Below, in pieces: positions 1-7,951 of a stretch of 44,820 bases of DNA. Source of the DNA: an uncultured Bacteroidales bacterium. GTDB lineage: Bacteria; Bacteroidota; Bacteroidia; Bacteroidales; Muribaculaceae. A program made the translations under genes and the position numbers. The stretch spans positions 1-44,820 of the forward strand of contig CACYRK010000025.1 of NCBI GenBank assembly GCA_902776835.1, written 5' to 3'. Within the stretch, counting starts at the first letter, position 1, and each line of letters starts with the position of its first letter. The notes under the pieces are model-generated. The model did no database searches. It saw only the letters and a program-made list of their open reading frames with translations, and was not told the origin of the DNA.

Positions 1-125
1 AACTAACTGAAATACAGACAACAGCAGAATGCCCTATCTCACAAGAATTGGGTAAGGGGCTTATGCGCTTGTTTTCAAGTTAAATGAAAGTGCCGTGTAC
101 TTTTAAGGTGTTTTAAAGCCAATTA

Positions 126-157
126 GTTGGTCATTTGGGAAAAAAGCCGTAAATTTG
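126..157 (+). promoter_or_regulatory. Probable pnp promoter
   Basis: A -7 box TAAATTTG lies at 150-157 and fits the Bacteroidota TAnnTTTG consensus exactly. A one-mismatch -33 box (GTTG, 126-129) sits 20 nt upstream. Transcription would start near 164, about 25 nt before the pnp start. The rest of 1-125 holds no gene that I can support; it contains the 18-nt sequence at 80-97 that recurs inverted at 44722-44739. Confidence 0.6.
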
Positions 158-188
158 CCCGATTTTTTTTAACGATAAAAATTTTATA

Positions 189-2477
189 ATGTTTACACCT
201 ACTAAAAAAACCATCGCCCTGGGTGACGGACGTGAGATCACCCTCGAAACGGGGAAACTTGCTAAGCAAGCCGATGGAGCTGTTGAATTGAGACTGGGCA
301 ACACGATGATTCTTGCCACAGTCGTATCGGCAAAAGATGCCGAAGAGGGTGCCGACTTCATGCCCCTCACTGTTGAGTACAAAGAGAAATTTTCGGCTTT
401 TGGCCGATTCCCCGGCGGTTTCACCAAGCGTGAGGGCCGTGCCTCGGACTACGAGGTGCTGACGGCTCGCCTTGTCGACCGTGTGTTGCGTCCCTTGTTC
501 CCCTCGAACTACCACGCCAACACTATTGTTCACATCATCATGTTCTCGAGCGACGGTGTCGATGCTCCCGACGCATTGGCCGGACTTGCTGCCTCGGCTG
601 CCATCGCCGTGAGTGATGTACCCTTCGAAGAACCCATTGCCGAAGTGCGCGTGGCACGCGTCGACGGCAAGTTCGTCATCAACCCGACCTTTGAGCAGAT
701 TGCTAACGCCGATATGGAACTGATGGTAGGTGCGACTTATGATAATATTATGATGGTCGAGGGCGAGATGGACGAAGTTAGTGAGGACGACCTGATTGCT
801 GCTCTGAAGGCTGCACACGAGGCTATCAAGCCCATGTGCCTGGTTCAGAAGGAGATGGCTGCCGAACTTGGTGTCACCAAGCGCGAGTATTGCCACGAGG
901 TCGACGACGAGGAAATCAAGGAGCGTCTGCGCGCCGAGGTGTATCCCAAGTGCTACGCTGTGGCCAAGGCCGGCAATGCCGACAAGCAGTGGCGCAACGA
1001 GCAATTCGACAAGGCCTACGAGGAGTTCCTCGAGACCATCCCCGAGGAGGAGCGCGAAGAGAAGACTCCGATGATCAACCGCTACTTCCACGACGTGCAG
1101 CGCGACGCAGTGCGCCGTTGCATCCTCGACGAGCACATCCGTCTGGATGGCCGCCGCACCGACGAGATTCGCCCCATCACCTGCGAGCCCGACTATCTGC
1201 CCTACCCCCACGGTTCGGCACTGTTCACCCGCGGTGAGACGCAGGCTCTGGCCACCGTCACTCTGGGCACGAAACTCGATGAGAAACTCATCGACGACGT
1301 GCTTCGCCACGAAAACGAGCGCTTCCTGCTCCACTATAACTTCCCCGCATTCTCTACCGGCGAGGCCCGCGCACCGCGTGGCGTGAGCCGCCGCGAGATT
1401 GGCCACGGCAACCTGGCACACCGCGCCCTCAAGCGCATGCTGCCCGACGACTTCCCCTACTGCTGCCGCATCGTGAGCGATATTCTCGAGAGCAACGGCT
1501 CGTCGTCGATGGCCACCGTGTGCGCCGGATGCATGGCTCTGCTCGACGCTGGCGTGAAGTTGAAAAAGCCCGTGGCCGGTGTGGCTATGGGTCTGATCAC
1601 CGACGAGGGTAACGTGAAGCACGCAATCTTGAGCGACATCCTCGGCGACGAAGACCACCTGGGCGACATGGACTTCAAGGTGACGGGTACCGTCGACGGT
1701 ATCACCGCCACTCAGATGGATATCAAGTGCGACGGCCTCCCCTACGAGGTGCTGGAGCAAGCACTGATGCAGGCCAAGCAAGGCCGCCTGCACATCCTGG
1801 GTAAGATCAACGAGGCTATCCCCGAGCCGCGTGAGGACTACAAGCCGCACGTGCCTCGCATTGTCACCATGACTGTCGACAAGGAGTTCATCGGTGCCAT
1901 CATCGGCAAGGGTGGCGAGGTGATCCAAGGCATCCAGGAAGAGACTGGCGCCATCGTCACCATCGACGAAATCGATGGCAAGGGCGAGATCGAAATCTCG
2001 GCTGCCAACAAGGACAGCATCGACGCTGCCGTGGAGCGCATCAAGGCTATCATCGCCGTTCCCGAGGAGGGCAAGATTTACACTGGCAAGGTGGCTTCGA
2101 TCCTCGAGTTCGGTGCTTTCGTTGAGTTTATGCCTGGCCGCGACGGCCTGCTGCATATCAGCGAAATCAGTTGGAACCGCCTGGAGAACATGGAAGCCAG
2201 CGGCCTGCATGAGGGCGACGAGGTGACCGTGAAACTCATCGAGATCGACAAGAAAACTGGCAAGTACCGCCTGTCGATGCGCGCTCTGCAAGACAAGCCC
2301 GAGGGCTACGAGGAGCGCAAAAATCGCGGTCCGCGCGGCAATGGCGGCAATGGCCAGCCCCGCCGCGAAGGTGGCAACCAACCCCGTCGTGAAGGCGGCA
2401 ACCGCCCTCCGCGCCGCGAAGGACGTCCCCCGCGTCGCAACAACGACAACCGCAATGAGCGCCGCGACGAAGAATAA
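189..2477 (+). CDS. pnp: Polyribonucleotide nucleotidyltransferase (PNPase)
   Basis: PNPase degrades RNA 3'-to-5' by phosphorolysis, releasing nucleoside diphosphates, and can add tails in reverse; it works as a trimer in the cytoplasm. The 762-residue product has the full family layout. A first RNase PH-like domain fills about residues 5-140, followed by a helical linker. A second RNase PH domain starts near [13 protein letters not shown] (about 317) and carries the active-site stretch [12 protein letters not shown]. The KH domain (about 557-620) has the GKGG loop, and the S1 domain (about 628-700) starts at KIYTGKV. The last 60 residues form a basic Arg/Gly/Asn/Pro-rich tail, longer than in E. 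coli and probably RNA-binding. The ATG at 189 sits correctly behind the promoter at 126-157. A hairpin terminator follows the stop codon. Confidence 0.97.
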   Translation: MFTPTKKTIALGDGREITLETGKLAKQADGAVELRLGNTMILATVVSAKDAEEGADFMPLTVEYKEKFSAFGRFPGGFTKREGRASDYEVLTARLVDRVLRPLFPSNYHANTIVHIIMFSSDGVDAPDALAGLAASAAIAVSDVPFEEPIAEVRVARVDGKFVINPTFEQIANADMELMVGATYDNIMMVEGEMDEVSEDDLIAALKAAHEAIKPMCLVQKEMAAELGVTKREYCHEVDDEEIKERLRAEVYPKCYAVAKAGNADKQWRNEQFDKAYEEFLETIPEEEREEKTPMINRYFHDVQRDAVRRCILDEHIRLDGRRTDEIRPITCEPDYLPYPHGSALFTRGETQALATVTLGTKLDEKLIDDVLRHENERFLLHYNFPAFSTGEARAPRGVSRREIGHGNLAHRALKRMLPDDFPYCCRIVSDILESNGSSSMATVCAGCMALLDAGVKLKKPVAGVAMGLITDEGNVKHAILSDILGDEDHLGDMDFKVTGTVDGITATQMDIKCDGLPYEVLEQALMQAKQGRLHILGKINEAIPEPREDYKPHVPRIVTMTVDKEFIGAIIGKGGEVIQGIQEETGAIVTIDEIDGKGEIEISAANKDSIDAAVERIKAIIAVPEEGKIYTGKVASILEFGAFVEFMPGRDGLLHISEISWNRLENMEASGLHEGDEVTVKLIEIDKKTGKYRLSMRALQDKPEGYEERKNRGPRGNGGNGQPRREGGNQPRREGGNRPPRREGRPPRRNNDNRNERRDEE

Positions 2478-2498
2478 TCGTCACAGCAAACCATAAAC

Positions 2499-2547
2499 AA
2501 TGGCGAGGCCACGCTGGATTGACACAATCGGCAAGCCTCGCCATTTT
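2499..2547 (+). terminator. Rho-independent terminator after pnp
   Basis: An 11-bp perfect stem (2499-2509 with 2535-2545, arm AATGGCGAGGC) closes a 25-nt loop and ends in a short T run. It lies between pnp and the next gene. No clear TAnnTTTG promoter is visible between it and 2559, so some read-through may feed the genes downstream. Confidence 0.7.
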
Positions 2548-2558
2548 CTCAACAACAC

Positions 2559-2936
2559 ATGAAACGAAGCACGACACACCATCTTTTCAGCACCAGTTGC
2601 CGCATCTATGCGTGGCTGCTGCTGGCGGTGTATGTGCCCATGGTGGCTTTGTCGTCGCTTCACGTGCATCACATCGCACCGCTTGCCACAGTCATCGACT
2701 GTGAGATGTGCGACACGCACATGCACCACTCGGGCCACTTCACGGCCTCAACCCACCAGCACTGCGACTGTCTGGCCTGCCGATTCCTGGGCACGCAAGT
2801 CACACAACCGACCGAGCAGCCGCGCCTGGCGCTGACCCTGAAAGTCGAGCGAAACACTTACACCCAGCCTGCGGTCCCCGTCAAGCCGGCGGTGACCACC
2901 CCCTCGTTGCGAGCCCCTCCAGCACTCATTCTGTAA
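2559..2936 (+). CDS. Small His/Cys-rich membrane-anchored protein upstream of a TonB receptor
   Basis: I do not recognise the family of this 125-residue protein. It has a hydrophobic segment at about residues 16-33, which could be a signal anchor. A cluster of potential metal ligands follows: HVHH, then CEMCDTHMHH, then HQHCDCLAC, so about eight His and five Cys within 45 residues. The tail is Pro/Thr-rich. It lies 49 nt upstream of a TonB-dependent receptor in the same direction, with no promoter visible between them, so the two are probably co-transcribed. Composition and position suggest periplasmic handling of a transition metal such as copper or zinc for the receptor. That role is inference. 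A distant DUF2946-like relationship is possible but not shown. Confidence 0.75.
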   Translation: MKRSTTHHLFSTSCRIYAWLLLAVYVPMVALSSLHVHHIAPLATVIDCEMCDTHMHHSGHFTASTHQHCDCLACRFLGTQVTQPTEQPRLALTLKVERNTYTQPAVPVKPAVTTPSLRAPPALIL

Positions 2937-2985
2937 TCAACAGAGAGCATTCCCCTTTTTTTTTACAATCCTTTTTTACAACAGA

Positions 2986-5079
2986 ATGAGAACACTGATT
3001 TCAATTCTGCTGCTGTCGTGCATGAGTGCGATGGCGGCTCAAGATATTGCGGAGGTCGACTCCACCGATATGTTCTACCGGCACATCGAACTCAAGCAAC
3101 TTATAGTCACCGGCCCAACAGGCCAAATGAAGATGGAAGACATGTCGATGCCCGTCTCGGTCGTCGACCGTAACGAATTGCGTTTGGCGGCAGCCACCAA
3201 TATCGTGGACGCCGTGAGCAAGTTGCCCGGCATCTCGCAGGTGACCACCGGCGGCGGCATCTCCAAGCCGGTGATTCGTGGACTGGGCTACAACCGCGTG
3301 GTGGTGGTTGCCGATGGCATACGCCAAGAGGGCCAACAATGGGGCGACGAGCATGGCGTGGAAATCGACGCCAATGCCGTGAGTTCGGTCGAGGTGCTCA
3401 AGGGTCCGGCAAGCCTGATGTACGGCTCGGACGCGCTGGCCGGCGTAATCAAGTTCAACACCGACCCGGTGGTGCCCATGGGCAAAATGCGCCTGAACGT
3501 CAACAGCGAGTACCAAAGCAACAACGGCTTGGGCGGCTACTCACTGTACTACGGCGGAAACCAGCAGGGCTACTCGTGGAACGTGCGTTACGGCGACAAG
3601 TGGGCGCACTCCTACAAAAACCACCGCGACGGCTACGTGCCCAACACACAGTTCAGCGAGCGCACCGCGTCGGCCATGCTGGGCATCAACCGCTCGTGGG
3701 GCCACTCGCGACTCACAGCGTCGTATTACCACATCACGCCCAGCATCTGCGAGGGCGAACGCGACCCGCTCACGGGCGACATTGAGCACAGTTATGAAGA
3801 TGCCAAGACCTACCACCACGGCCTGCCATACCAGCAAGTGAACCACTACAAGGCCACGCTCGACAACTCGTGGCGCGTGGGCGACGGCAAGATTAACGCC
3901 GTGCTGGCTTATCAGCAAAACCAGCGGCAAGAATACGAGGAGGCCGACGTGTACAGCCTGTACTTCAAACTGCACACCGTCAACTACAACGTGCATTACG
4001 TGAGCCCCTACCTGAACCTGTGGCGCATCACCGCAGGCGTTAACGGCATGTGGCAACGCTCGCGCAACCTTGGCGACGAATACCTGATTCCGAGTTATGC
4101 CCTGCTCGACTGCGGCGCCTTTGCCACCGCCACCCGCAACGTGGGCCCGTGGTCGCTCAACGGCGGCGTGCGTCTTGACAACCGCCACTTGAGCAGCCAC
4201 CTGCTCGAGGAGGACGGCGCGGTGCGCTTTGCCGCCTTCAAGCGCGATTTCACCGGGTTCACCACCAGCGTGGGCGCGGTGTGGCACAGCGGCCACATCG
4301 ACGTGCGCGCCAATGCCGCACGAGGCTTCCGCGCACCCAATATGAGCGAACTGGCCAGCAACGGCGTGCATGAGGGCTCGCTGCGCTACGAGGTGGGCAA
4401 TCAAGCCCTTAAGCCCGAGTATAGCCTGCAGTTCGACTTAGGCCTTGACTATAGCGGCCAGTGGCTGTCGGCACAGTTGTCGCTGTTCAGCAACCGCATC
4501 AGCAACTACATCTTTGCGCACCGCTCGCCCGAGGTCATCGACCACGATTTTATCACCTACCGCTACGACAGCGGCGACGCACAATTGCTTGGTGGCGAGG
4601 CGACTGTCGACTTCCATCCCTGGCACTTCCTGCATCTGGGCACCAGTTTTGCCCTTGTCAACGCCGTGCAACTGCACCAACCGCGCGAGAGCAAATACTT
4701 GCCGCTCACACCGGCACCGCGATGGCAATGCGACGCCAAGTGGGAAATTCTGCACGACGGACGCGTGCTGAACAACGCCTTCGTCTCGGTCGGTATCGAC
4801 TATAACTTCAAGCAAAACCACTACTATCGCGCCGACGACACCGAGACCGCCACACCGGCCTACTGCCTGCTCAACGCCTCGGTGGGCACCGACATCATGT
4901 ACCGCGACAAGTGCGTGGCGCAACTCAGCATCACCGGCACCAACCTCACCGACGTGGCCTACCAGAACCACCTGAGCCGCCTCAAGTACACCGACGTCAA
5001 CCCCATCACCGGCCGCCAGGGCATCTGCAACATGGGCCGCAACATCATCTTCAAACTCACCCTCCCCCTCGAGTTCTAA
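2986..5079 (+). CDS. TonB-dependent outer-membrane receptor
   Basis: The 697-residue protein starts with a signal peptide (about 1-18). A plug domain follows (about 40-165) with the hallmarks VVDRNEL, KLPGISQVTTGGG, PVIRGLGYNRVVVV and VEVLKGPASLMYGSDALAG. The rest is a beta-barrel of alternating aromatic strands that ends in a C-terminal Phe, the usual outer-membrane signature. Receptors of this type import metal chelates, cobalamin or other large ligands using TonB/ExbBD energy. The stretch QQWGDEHGVEID in the plug resembles metal-uptake receptors of the ZnuD/CopR kind (recollection, not tested). The His/Cys-rich gene just upstream fits a metal substrate. It has no SusC-type N-terminal extension and no SusD partner, so it is not a polysaccharide-utilisation system. 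The substrate remains open. Confidence 0.93.
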   Translation: MRTLISILLLSCMSAMAAQDIAEVDSTDMFYRHIELKQLIVTGPTGQMKMEDMSMPVSVVDRNELRLAAATNIVDAVSKLPGISQVTTGGGISKPVIRGLGYNRVVVVADGIRQEGQQWGDEHGVEIDANAVSSVEVLKGPASLMYGSDALAGVIKFNTDPVVPMGKMRLNVNSEYQSNNGLGGYSLYYGGNQQGYSWNVRYGDKWAHSYKNHRDGYVPNTQFSERTASAMLGINRSWGHSRLTASYYHITPSICEGERDPLTGDIEHSYEDAKTYHHGLPYQQVNHYKATLDNSWRVGDGKINAVLAYQQNQRQEYEEADVYSLYFKLHTVNYNVHYVSPYLNLWRITAGVNGMWQRSRNLGDEYLIPSYALLDCGAFATATRNVGPWSLNGGVRLDNRHLSSHLLEEDGAVRFAAFKRDFTGFTTSVGAVWHSGHIDVRANAARGFRAPNMSELASNGVHEGSLRYEVGNQALKPEYSLQFDLGLDYSGQWLSAQLSLFSNRISNYIFAHRSPEVIDHDFITYRYDSGDAQLLGGEATVDFHPWHFLHLGTSFALVNAVQLHQPRESKYLPLTPAPRWQCDAKWEILHDGRVLNNAFVSVGIDYNFKQNHYYRADDTETATPAYCLLNASVGTDIMYRDKCVAQLSITGTNLTDVAYQNHLSRLKYTDVNPITGRQGICNMGRNIIFKLTLPLEF

Positions 5080-5146
5080 ACCTCACGGGTGACATGTCAA
5101 AACAAAAAAGCCGAGTGGGGATTGCCGTGGTTTGGCGAAAATGGTG

Positions 5147-5154
5147 TAACTTTG
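5147..5154 (+). promoter_or_regulatory. -7 promoter element of the lipoprotein gene
   Basis: TAACTTTG fits TAnnTTTG and lies 33 nt before the ATG at 5188. A weak -33 candidate (ATTG, 5121-5124) is 22 nt upstream, slightly longer spacing than usual. Confidence 0.45.
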
Positions 5155-5187
5155 CGGGCAGAATAATAACCACACATTAATTACATT

Positions 5188-5721
5188 ATGAAGAAGTTTC
5201 TTTATTTATCATTAGCACTTATGTGCTGCATCGTTTTGGGTGCATCGCTCACCTCGTGCAGCGACGACGATGAGCCGATCATCAAGAGTAATATCGAGAA
5301 GACCGAACTCACCACCCCCATGTTCCTGTTTGAGAACCCGCAGTCGGGCGTGGTGTCGAGCATCACTAACGGCTTCTCGTTCTGGACGTTCACTGCCGAC
5401 AAGGCCGCTTACGGCAACCTGTCGTTTGCGGGCAACCGCGCCGTGCTCAAGTGCAGCGAGATGTACAACACCTGGTCGCTGACCGACGGCCGCCTGAACC
5501 TGGGCGAGGGCACCAGTTACGGCCAGAGCATCAAGGAGGTTAACGTGCTTGGCGTTAAGGCGTTCACCATAGGCCTCAAGGTCTACATCCCGTCGAATCT
5601 TTCGGTGGCTGGCTTCAAGGGCGAGAGCGTCTTCATCAACCTTAGCGTTGACAAGGAAAAACTGTGGCGCGGCCTGGAGAAGGCACGCCAAGATGGCATC
5701 GCCTACATCGACGAACTCTAA
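5188..5721 (+). CDS. Putative surface-exposed lipoprotein
   Basis: The 177-residue protein begins with a lipoprotein signal peptide ending in the lipobox LTSC, with the lipidated Cys at about residue 24. The next residues, SDDDEP, form the acidic export signal that sends Bacteroidota lipoproteins to the cell surface. The remainder (about 30-177) reads as a beta-rich domain with no motif that I can name. The last 25 residues look helical (KEKLWRGLEKARQDG). It has its own promoter-like element and a strong terminator, so it is probably transcribed alone. Function unknown. Confidence 0.85.
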   Translation: MKKFLYLSLALMCCIVLGASLTSCSDDDEPIIKSNIEKTELTTPMFLFENPQSGVVSSITNGFSFWTFTADKAAYGNLSFAGNRAVLKCSEMYNTWSLTDGRLNLGEGTSYGQSIKEVNVLGVKAFTIGLKVYIPSNLSVAGFKGESVFINLSVDKEKLWRGLEKARQDGIAYIDEL

Positions 5722-5756
5722 GCCGGTTTGGGTTTAACCGCAACACATAACAAGTA

Positions 5757-5795
5757 GCGCCGCAGGAGTGTGGAAACTCTTGCGGCGCCGTTTTT
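5757..5795 (+). terminator. Rho-independent terminator after the lipoprotein gene
   Basis: A 13-bp stem with one G-U pair (5757-5769 with 5776-5788) and a 6-nt loop is followed by a five-T run at 5791-5795. Confidence 0.85.
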
Positions 5796-5802
5796 ATGTC
5801 GC

Positions 5803-5838
5803 CTTAAAGCCATTAAAGACCTTAAGGTCCTTAAAGGC
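5803..5838. repeat. 9-nt tandem repeat array A (CTTAAAGNC, four units)
   Basis: Four units begin at 5803, 5812, 5821 and 5830, exactly 9 nt apart: CTTAAAGCC, ATTAAAGAC, CTTAAGGTC, CTTAAAGGC. The array starts 8 nt after the terminator T run and ends 8 nt before the pncB stop codon. It is one of three arrays in the window with the same period but different cores (see 24068-24126 and 28652-28687). Confidence 0.75.
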
Positions 5839-5846
5839 TATATGGT

Positions 5847-7073
5847 TTATTCGCCGATTTGGCTCTGGAGGTAGCGGCACTTCTCGGGATTGCCCAGCGT
5901 CTTGCCCTTGTCGCACGAGAGTTTCACGCAGTCGTGCCACTCGCGCGACTCGGTGATGCGCATGCGGGTGAGTTTGATGACGATGTTCATGGGCTCCACG
6001 TTCTCGATGTCGCACGTGAGGTGTGTGCCGATGCCGTAACTGTCGAGCATGCGTCCGGCAGTGTAGCGGTGCAACTCGATGGCGCGGTCGATGTTCAGGC
6101 CGTTGCTGTAGACGATTTGCTTCGTCGACGGGTCGATGCCCAATTGCTTATATTTGGCGATAATCATCTCGAGTTGTTCCTCCTCGAGGCCACTGTCCAC
6201 GCGCAAGCCCTTGTACATCATGGCCATGCGCTTGCTCAGGTTGTTGAAGAACACCGTGTCGCCAAAGCAGTCGTAGAGGTAGATACCGTTGTCGCCGTCG
6301 AAGACGTCGCTGAACTTCTTCATCACGTTGAAGTTGCACTCAAACACGCCGCTCACGTTCTCCTCGAACGAGATGAGTTGGTGACTCATGGTGCCGATGG
6401 GCGTGAGGTCGTACTTCATGGCCAGATACACGTTGCTTGTGCCGGGGAAACTGCCCGTCCAGGGATGGAAGGTGCCGGCGTCGTCGGTCCAGCCGCCCTG
6501 GTCGTACACCTCTTTAAACACGCGCACCACCATGTCCTGGTGAGCGAAGTTGAAACGGCGACGCGTGCCGAAGTCGCTGATTACGAGCCCATTTTGCAGA
6601 GCACGCACTGCCTTGGCGCGGGTGCGCTCCTCTTCGCGCTCGGCATTGTAGGTCTTCATGTCGCCCTGCAACTCATGCATGATTTCGCTGATGCATGGCA
6701 GCAGCACCATCTCCCATATGATGGTCGAGTACCACTTGCCGCACACCTTTATGTCGAGGTAACCCTCGGCATCCTGTGTGATGGTCACCTCCGAGGGGGT
6801 GAAGCGGTAGCCGCGCAAGAAGGTGAAGTACCACTCAGGCAAGTAGTACATCCTGTGGCGCATAAACGTGATTTCCTCCTCGGTAATCACAACGTTGGGC
6901 ATATAGTTCACCTGCTCCTGCAGCAACTCGGCAAAGCCTTTAGGATAACGCGTGTGGTTGCGGTCGAAGAATGAATATTCCACCTCGGCACGGGGATACT
7001 TCTGAAGGATGTAGTAAAGACAACTGAAGGTGTAAGCATCGTTGTCGGTAAGATGTTGAATAATCTGTTTCAT
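5847..7073 (-). CDS. pncB: Nicotinate phosphoribosyltransferase
   Basis: The enzyme makes nicotinate mononucleotide from nicotinate and PRPP, the first step of NAD salvage (Preiss-Handler pathway). The 408-residue product has the usual length of the short bacterial form. The N-terminus (LTDNDAYTFSCLYYILQKYP) matches the conserved start of the family. The segment PIGTMSHQLISFEE carries the catalytic His region, and VYSNGLNIDRAIEL with YGIGTHLT matches the phosphoribosyl-binding C-terminal motifs. It is transcribed alone from the promoter at 7134-7165 and runs convergently towards the lipoprotein gene. Confidence 0.95.
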   Translation of the reverse strand: MKQIIQHLTDNDAYTFSCLYYILQKYPRAEVEYSFFDRNHTRYPKGFAELLQEQVNYMPNVVITEEEITFMRHRMYYLPEWYFTFLRGYRFTPSEVTITQDAEGYLDIKVCGKWYSTIIWEMVLLPCISEIMHELQGDMKTYNAEREEERTRAKAVRALQNGLVISDFGTRRRFNFAHQDMVVRVFKEVYDQGGWTDDAGTFHPWTGSFPGTSNVYLAMKYDLTPIGTMSHQLISFEENVSGVFECNFNVMKKFSDVFDGDNGIYLYDCFGDTVFFNNLSKRMAMMYKGLRVDSGLEEEQLEMIIAKYKQLGIDPSTKQIVYSNGLNIDRAIELHRYTAGRMLDSYGIGTHLTCDIENVEPMNIVIKLTRMRITESREWHDCVKLSCDKGKTLGNPEKCRYLQSQIGE

Positions 7074-7133
7074 CGGTCTATGTCAGTTACGATTAGCAAA
7101 GCGGCTGAAGACTACAGCCAAAAATAATCGCCA

Positions 7134-7165
7134 CAAATTTAGGCCGAAATATTCAATTTCCCAAA
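7134..7165 (-). promoter_or_regulatory. pncB promoter
   Basis: On the reverse strand a -33 TTTG (7162-7165) and a -7 TAAATTTG (7134-7141) are separated by exactly 20 nt. Both boxes match the Bacteroidota consensus without mismatch. The leader to the pncB ATG is about 55 nt. Confidence 0.8.
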
Positions 7166-7250
7166 TTTTTTCCCATTTTTGCCGTCATTTCACAGATTTC
7201 GGGCATTTCTTAGCAATCCAATTCCGTTCCGTCAAAAAGAGGCTCCTCTT

Positions 7251-7282
7251 TTTGGATATTTCAAATAATGGCATTAAATTTG
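7251..7282 (+). promoter_or_regulatory. Promoter of the DUF4160/DUF2442 pair
   Basis: A -33 TTTG (7251-7254) and a -7 TAAATTTG (7275-7282) are spaced by 20 nt, a perfect match to the consensus. The expected start site is 10-20 nt before the ATG at 7307. Confidence 0.8.
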
Positions 7283-7306
7283 CAACAAGAACAAAAATGA
7301 ACGGTT

Positions 7307-7609
7307 ATGCCAAAGATTTTTGAATATTTTGGTTTTATTTTCTTTTTCTATTCTAATGAGCACGAACCAATTCACGTTCATGTTAAACATGAAGATAAGG
7401 AGAGCGTGTTTGAACTCATTATAATGAATGGAGAATTACAGGAGATTCGGGTGAGGCAACACAAAGGCACAACTCCTCTTCCCGAAAAGGATAAGCGAAT
7501 CGCAATAGATTTCATAAATAAGTACTATAAAAGCATAGTAAACAAATGGGTGAAATTCTTTGTGATGAAGCAAGCAGTTAAAAGCACAAAAATTAAGAAC
7601 ATGATTTAA
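7307..7609 (+). CDS. DUF4160 family protein
   Basis: The 100-residue protein has the DUF4160 signature: an N-terminal strand ending in the His-rich motif HEPIHVHV (about 25-32), then alternating strands and a C-terminal basic helix. DUF4160 genes usually stand beside DUF2442 genes in compact two-gene units that resemble toxin-antitoxin modules (family knowledge); the biochemical role is not established. Here the DUF2442 gene starts 4 nt downstream. The gene is clearly AT-richer than pncB and dgt on either side, which suggests recent acquisition. The final 15 residues (VKSTKIKNMI) are probably flexible. Confidence 0.85.
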   Translation: MPKIFEYFGFIFFFYSNEHEPIHVHVKHEDKESVFELIIMNGELQEIRVRQHKGTTPLPEKDKRIAIDFINKYYKSIVNKWVKFFVMKQAVKSTKIKNMI

Positions 7610-7613
7610 GAAC

Positions 7614-7868
7614 ATGAACAAAAGATTATATATCACTGGGGCCACGGTAGTGGGCGATGGTGTGGTGTTGCTGCAATTTAGCGATGCCACAGAACGCATT
7701 GTTGATATCGGGGCCTTCATTCGGCTTCACCCTCATCCACAATACAACAAATACTTGGACCAGAAGAAGTTCGTTAGATTTAAAATTGAGAACGGCAATA
7801 TCGTGTGGGGGAAAAACTGGGATTTAATTTTTCCTGTCGAGCAATTACACTCAGGTAACCTGCAATAA
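7614..7868 (+). CDS. DUF2442 domain protein
   Basis: This 84-residue protein is the usual partner of DUF4160. It contains the DUF2442 pattern of a short beta-domain (VGDGVVLLQFSDATERIVDI), a loop with Pro and Tyr, FVRFKIENGNIVWGKN and a terminal WDLIFPVEQL helix. It follows the DUF4160 gene after 4 nt, so translation is probably coupled, and it ends at a strong bidirectional terminator. An antitoxin-like or DNA-binding role is inference. Confidence 0.85.
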   Translation: MNKRLYITGATVVGDGVVLLQFSDATERIVDIGAFIRLHPHPQYNKYLDQKKFVRFKIENGNIVWGKNWDLIFPVEQLHSGNLQ

Positions 7869-7895
7869 AAAAGACGCTTTAAGAGCGTCTTTTTT
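7867..7895. terminator. Bidirectional terminator between the DUF2442 gene and dgt
   Basis: A 7-bp core stem AGACGCT/AGCGTCT (7872-7878 with 7884-7890) is flanked by five As and five Ts, with loop TTAAG. It can stop transcription from both convergent genes. Confidence 0.88.
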
Positions 7896-7951
7896 ATTAG
7901 AGTGTGTCAAAATCTGCAACAAGATTCACGACAAGCACAACCATCTTTAAT

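Noticed and set aside
123..2381. Very long open frame antisense to pnp
   Set aside because: It mirrors the codon bias of pnp in a GC-rich gene and shows no domain. The same applies to the long antisense frames over 19857-22385 and 32084-33916.
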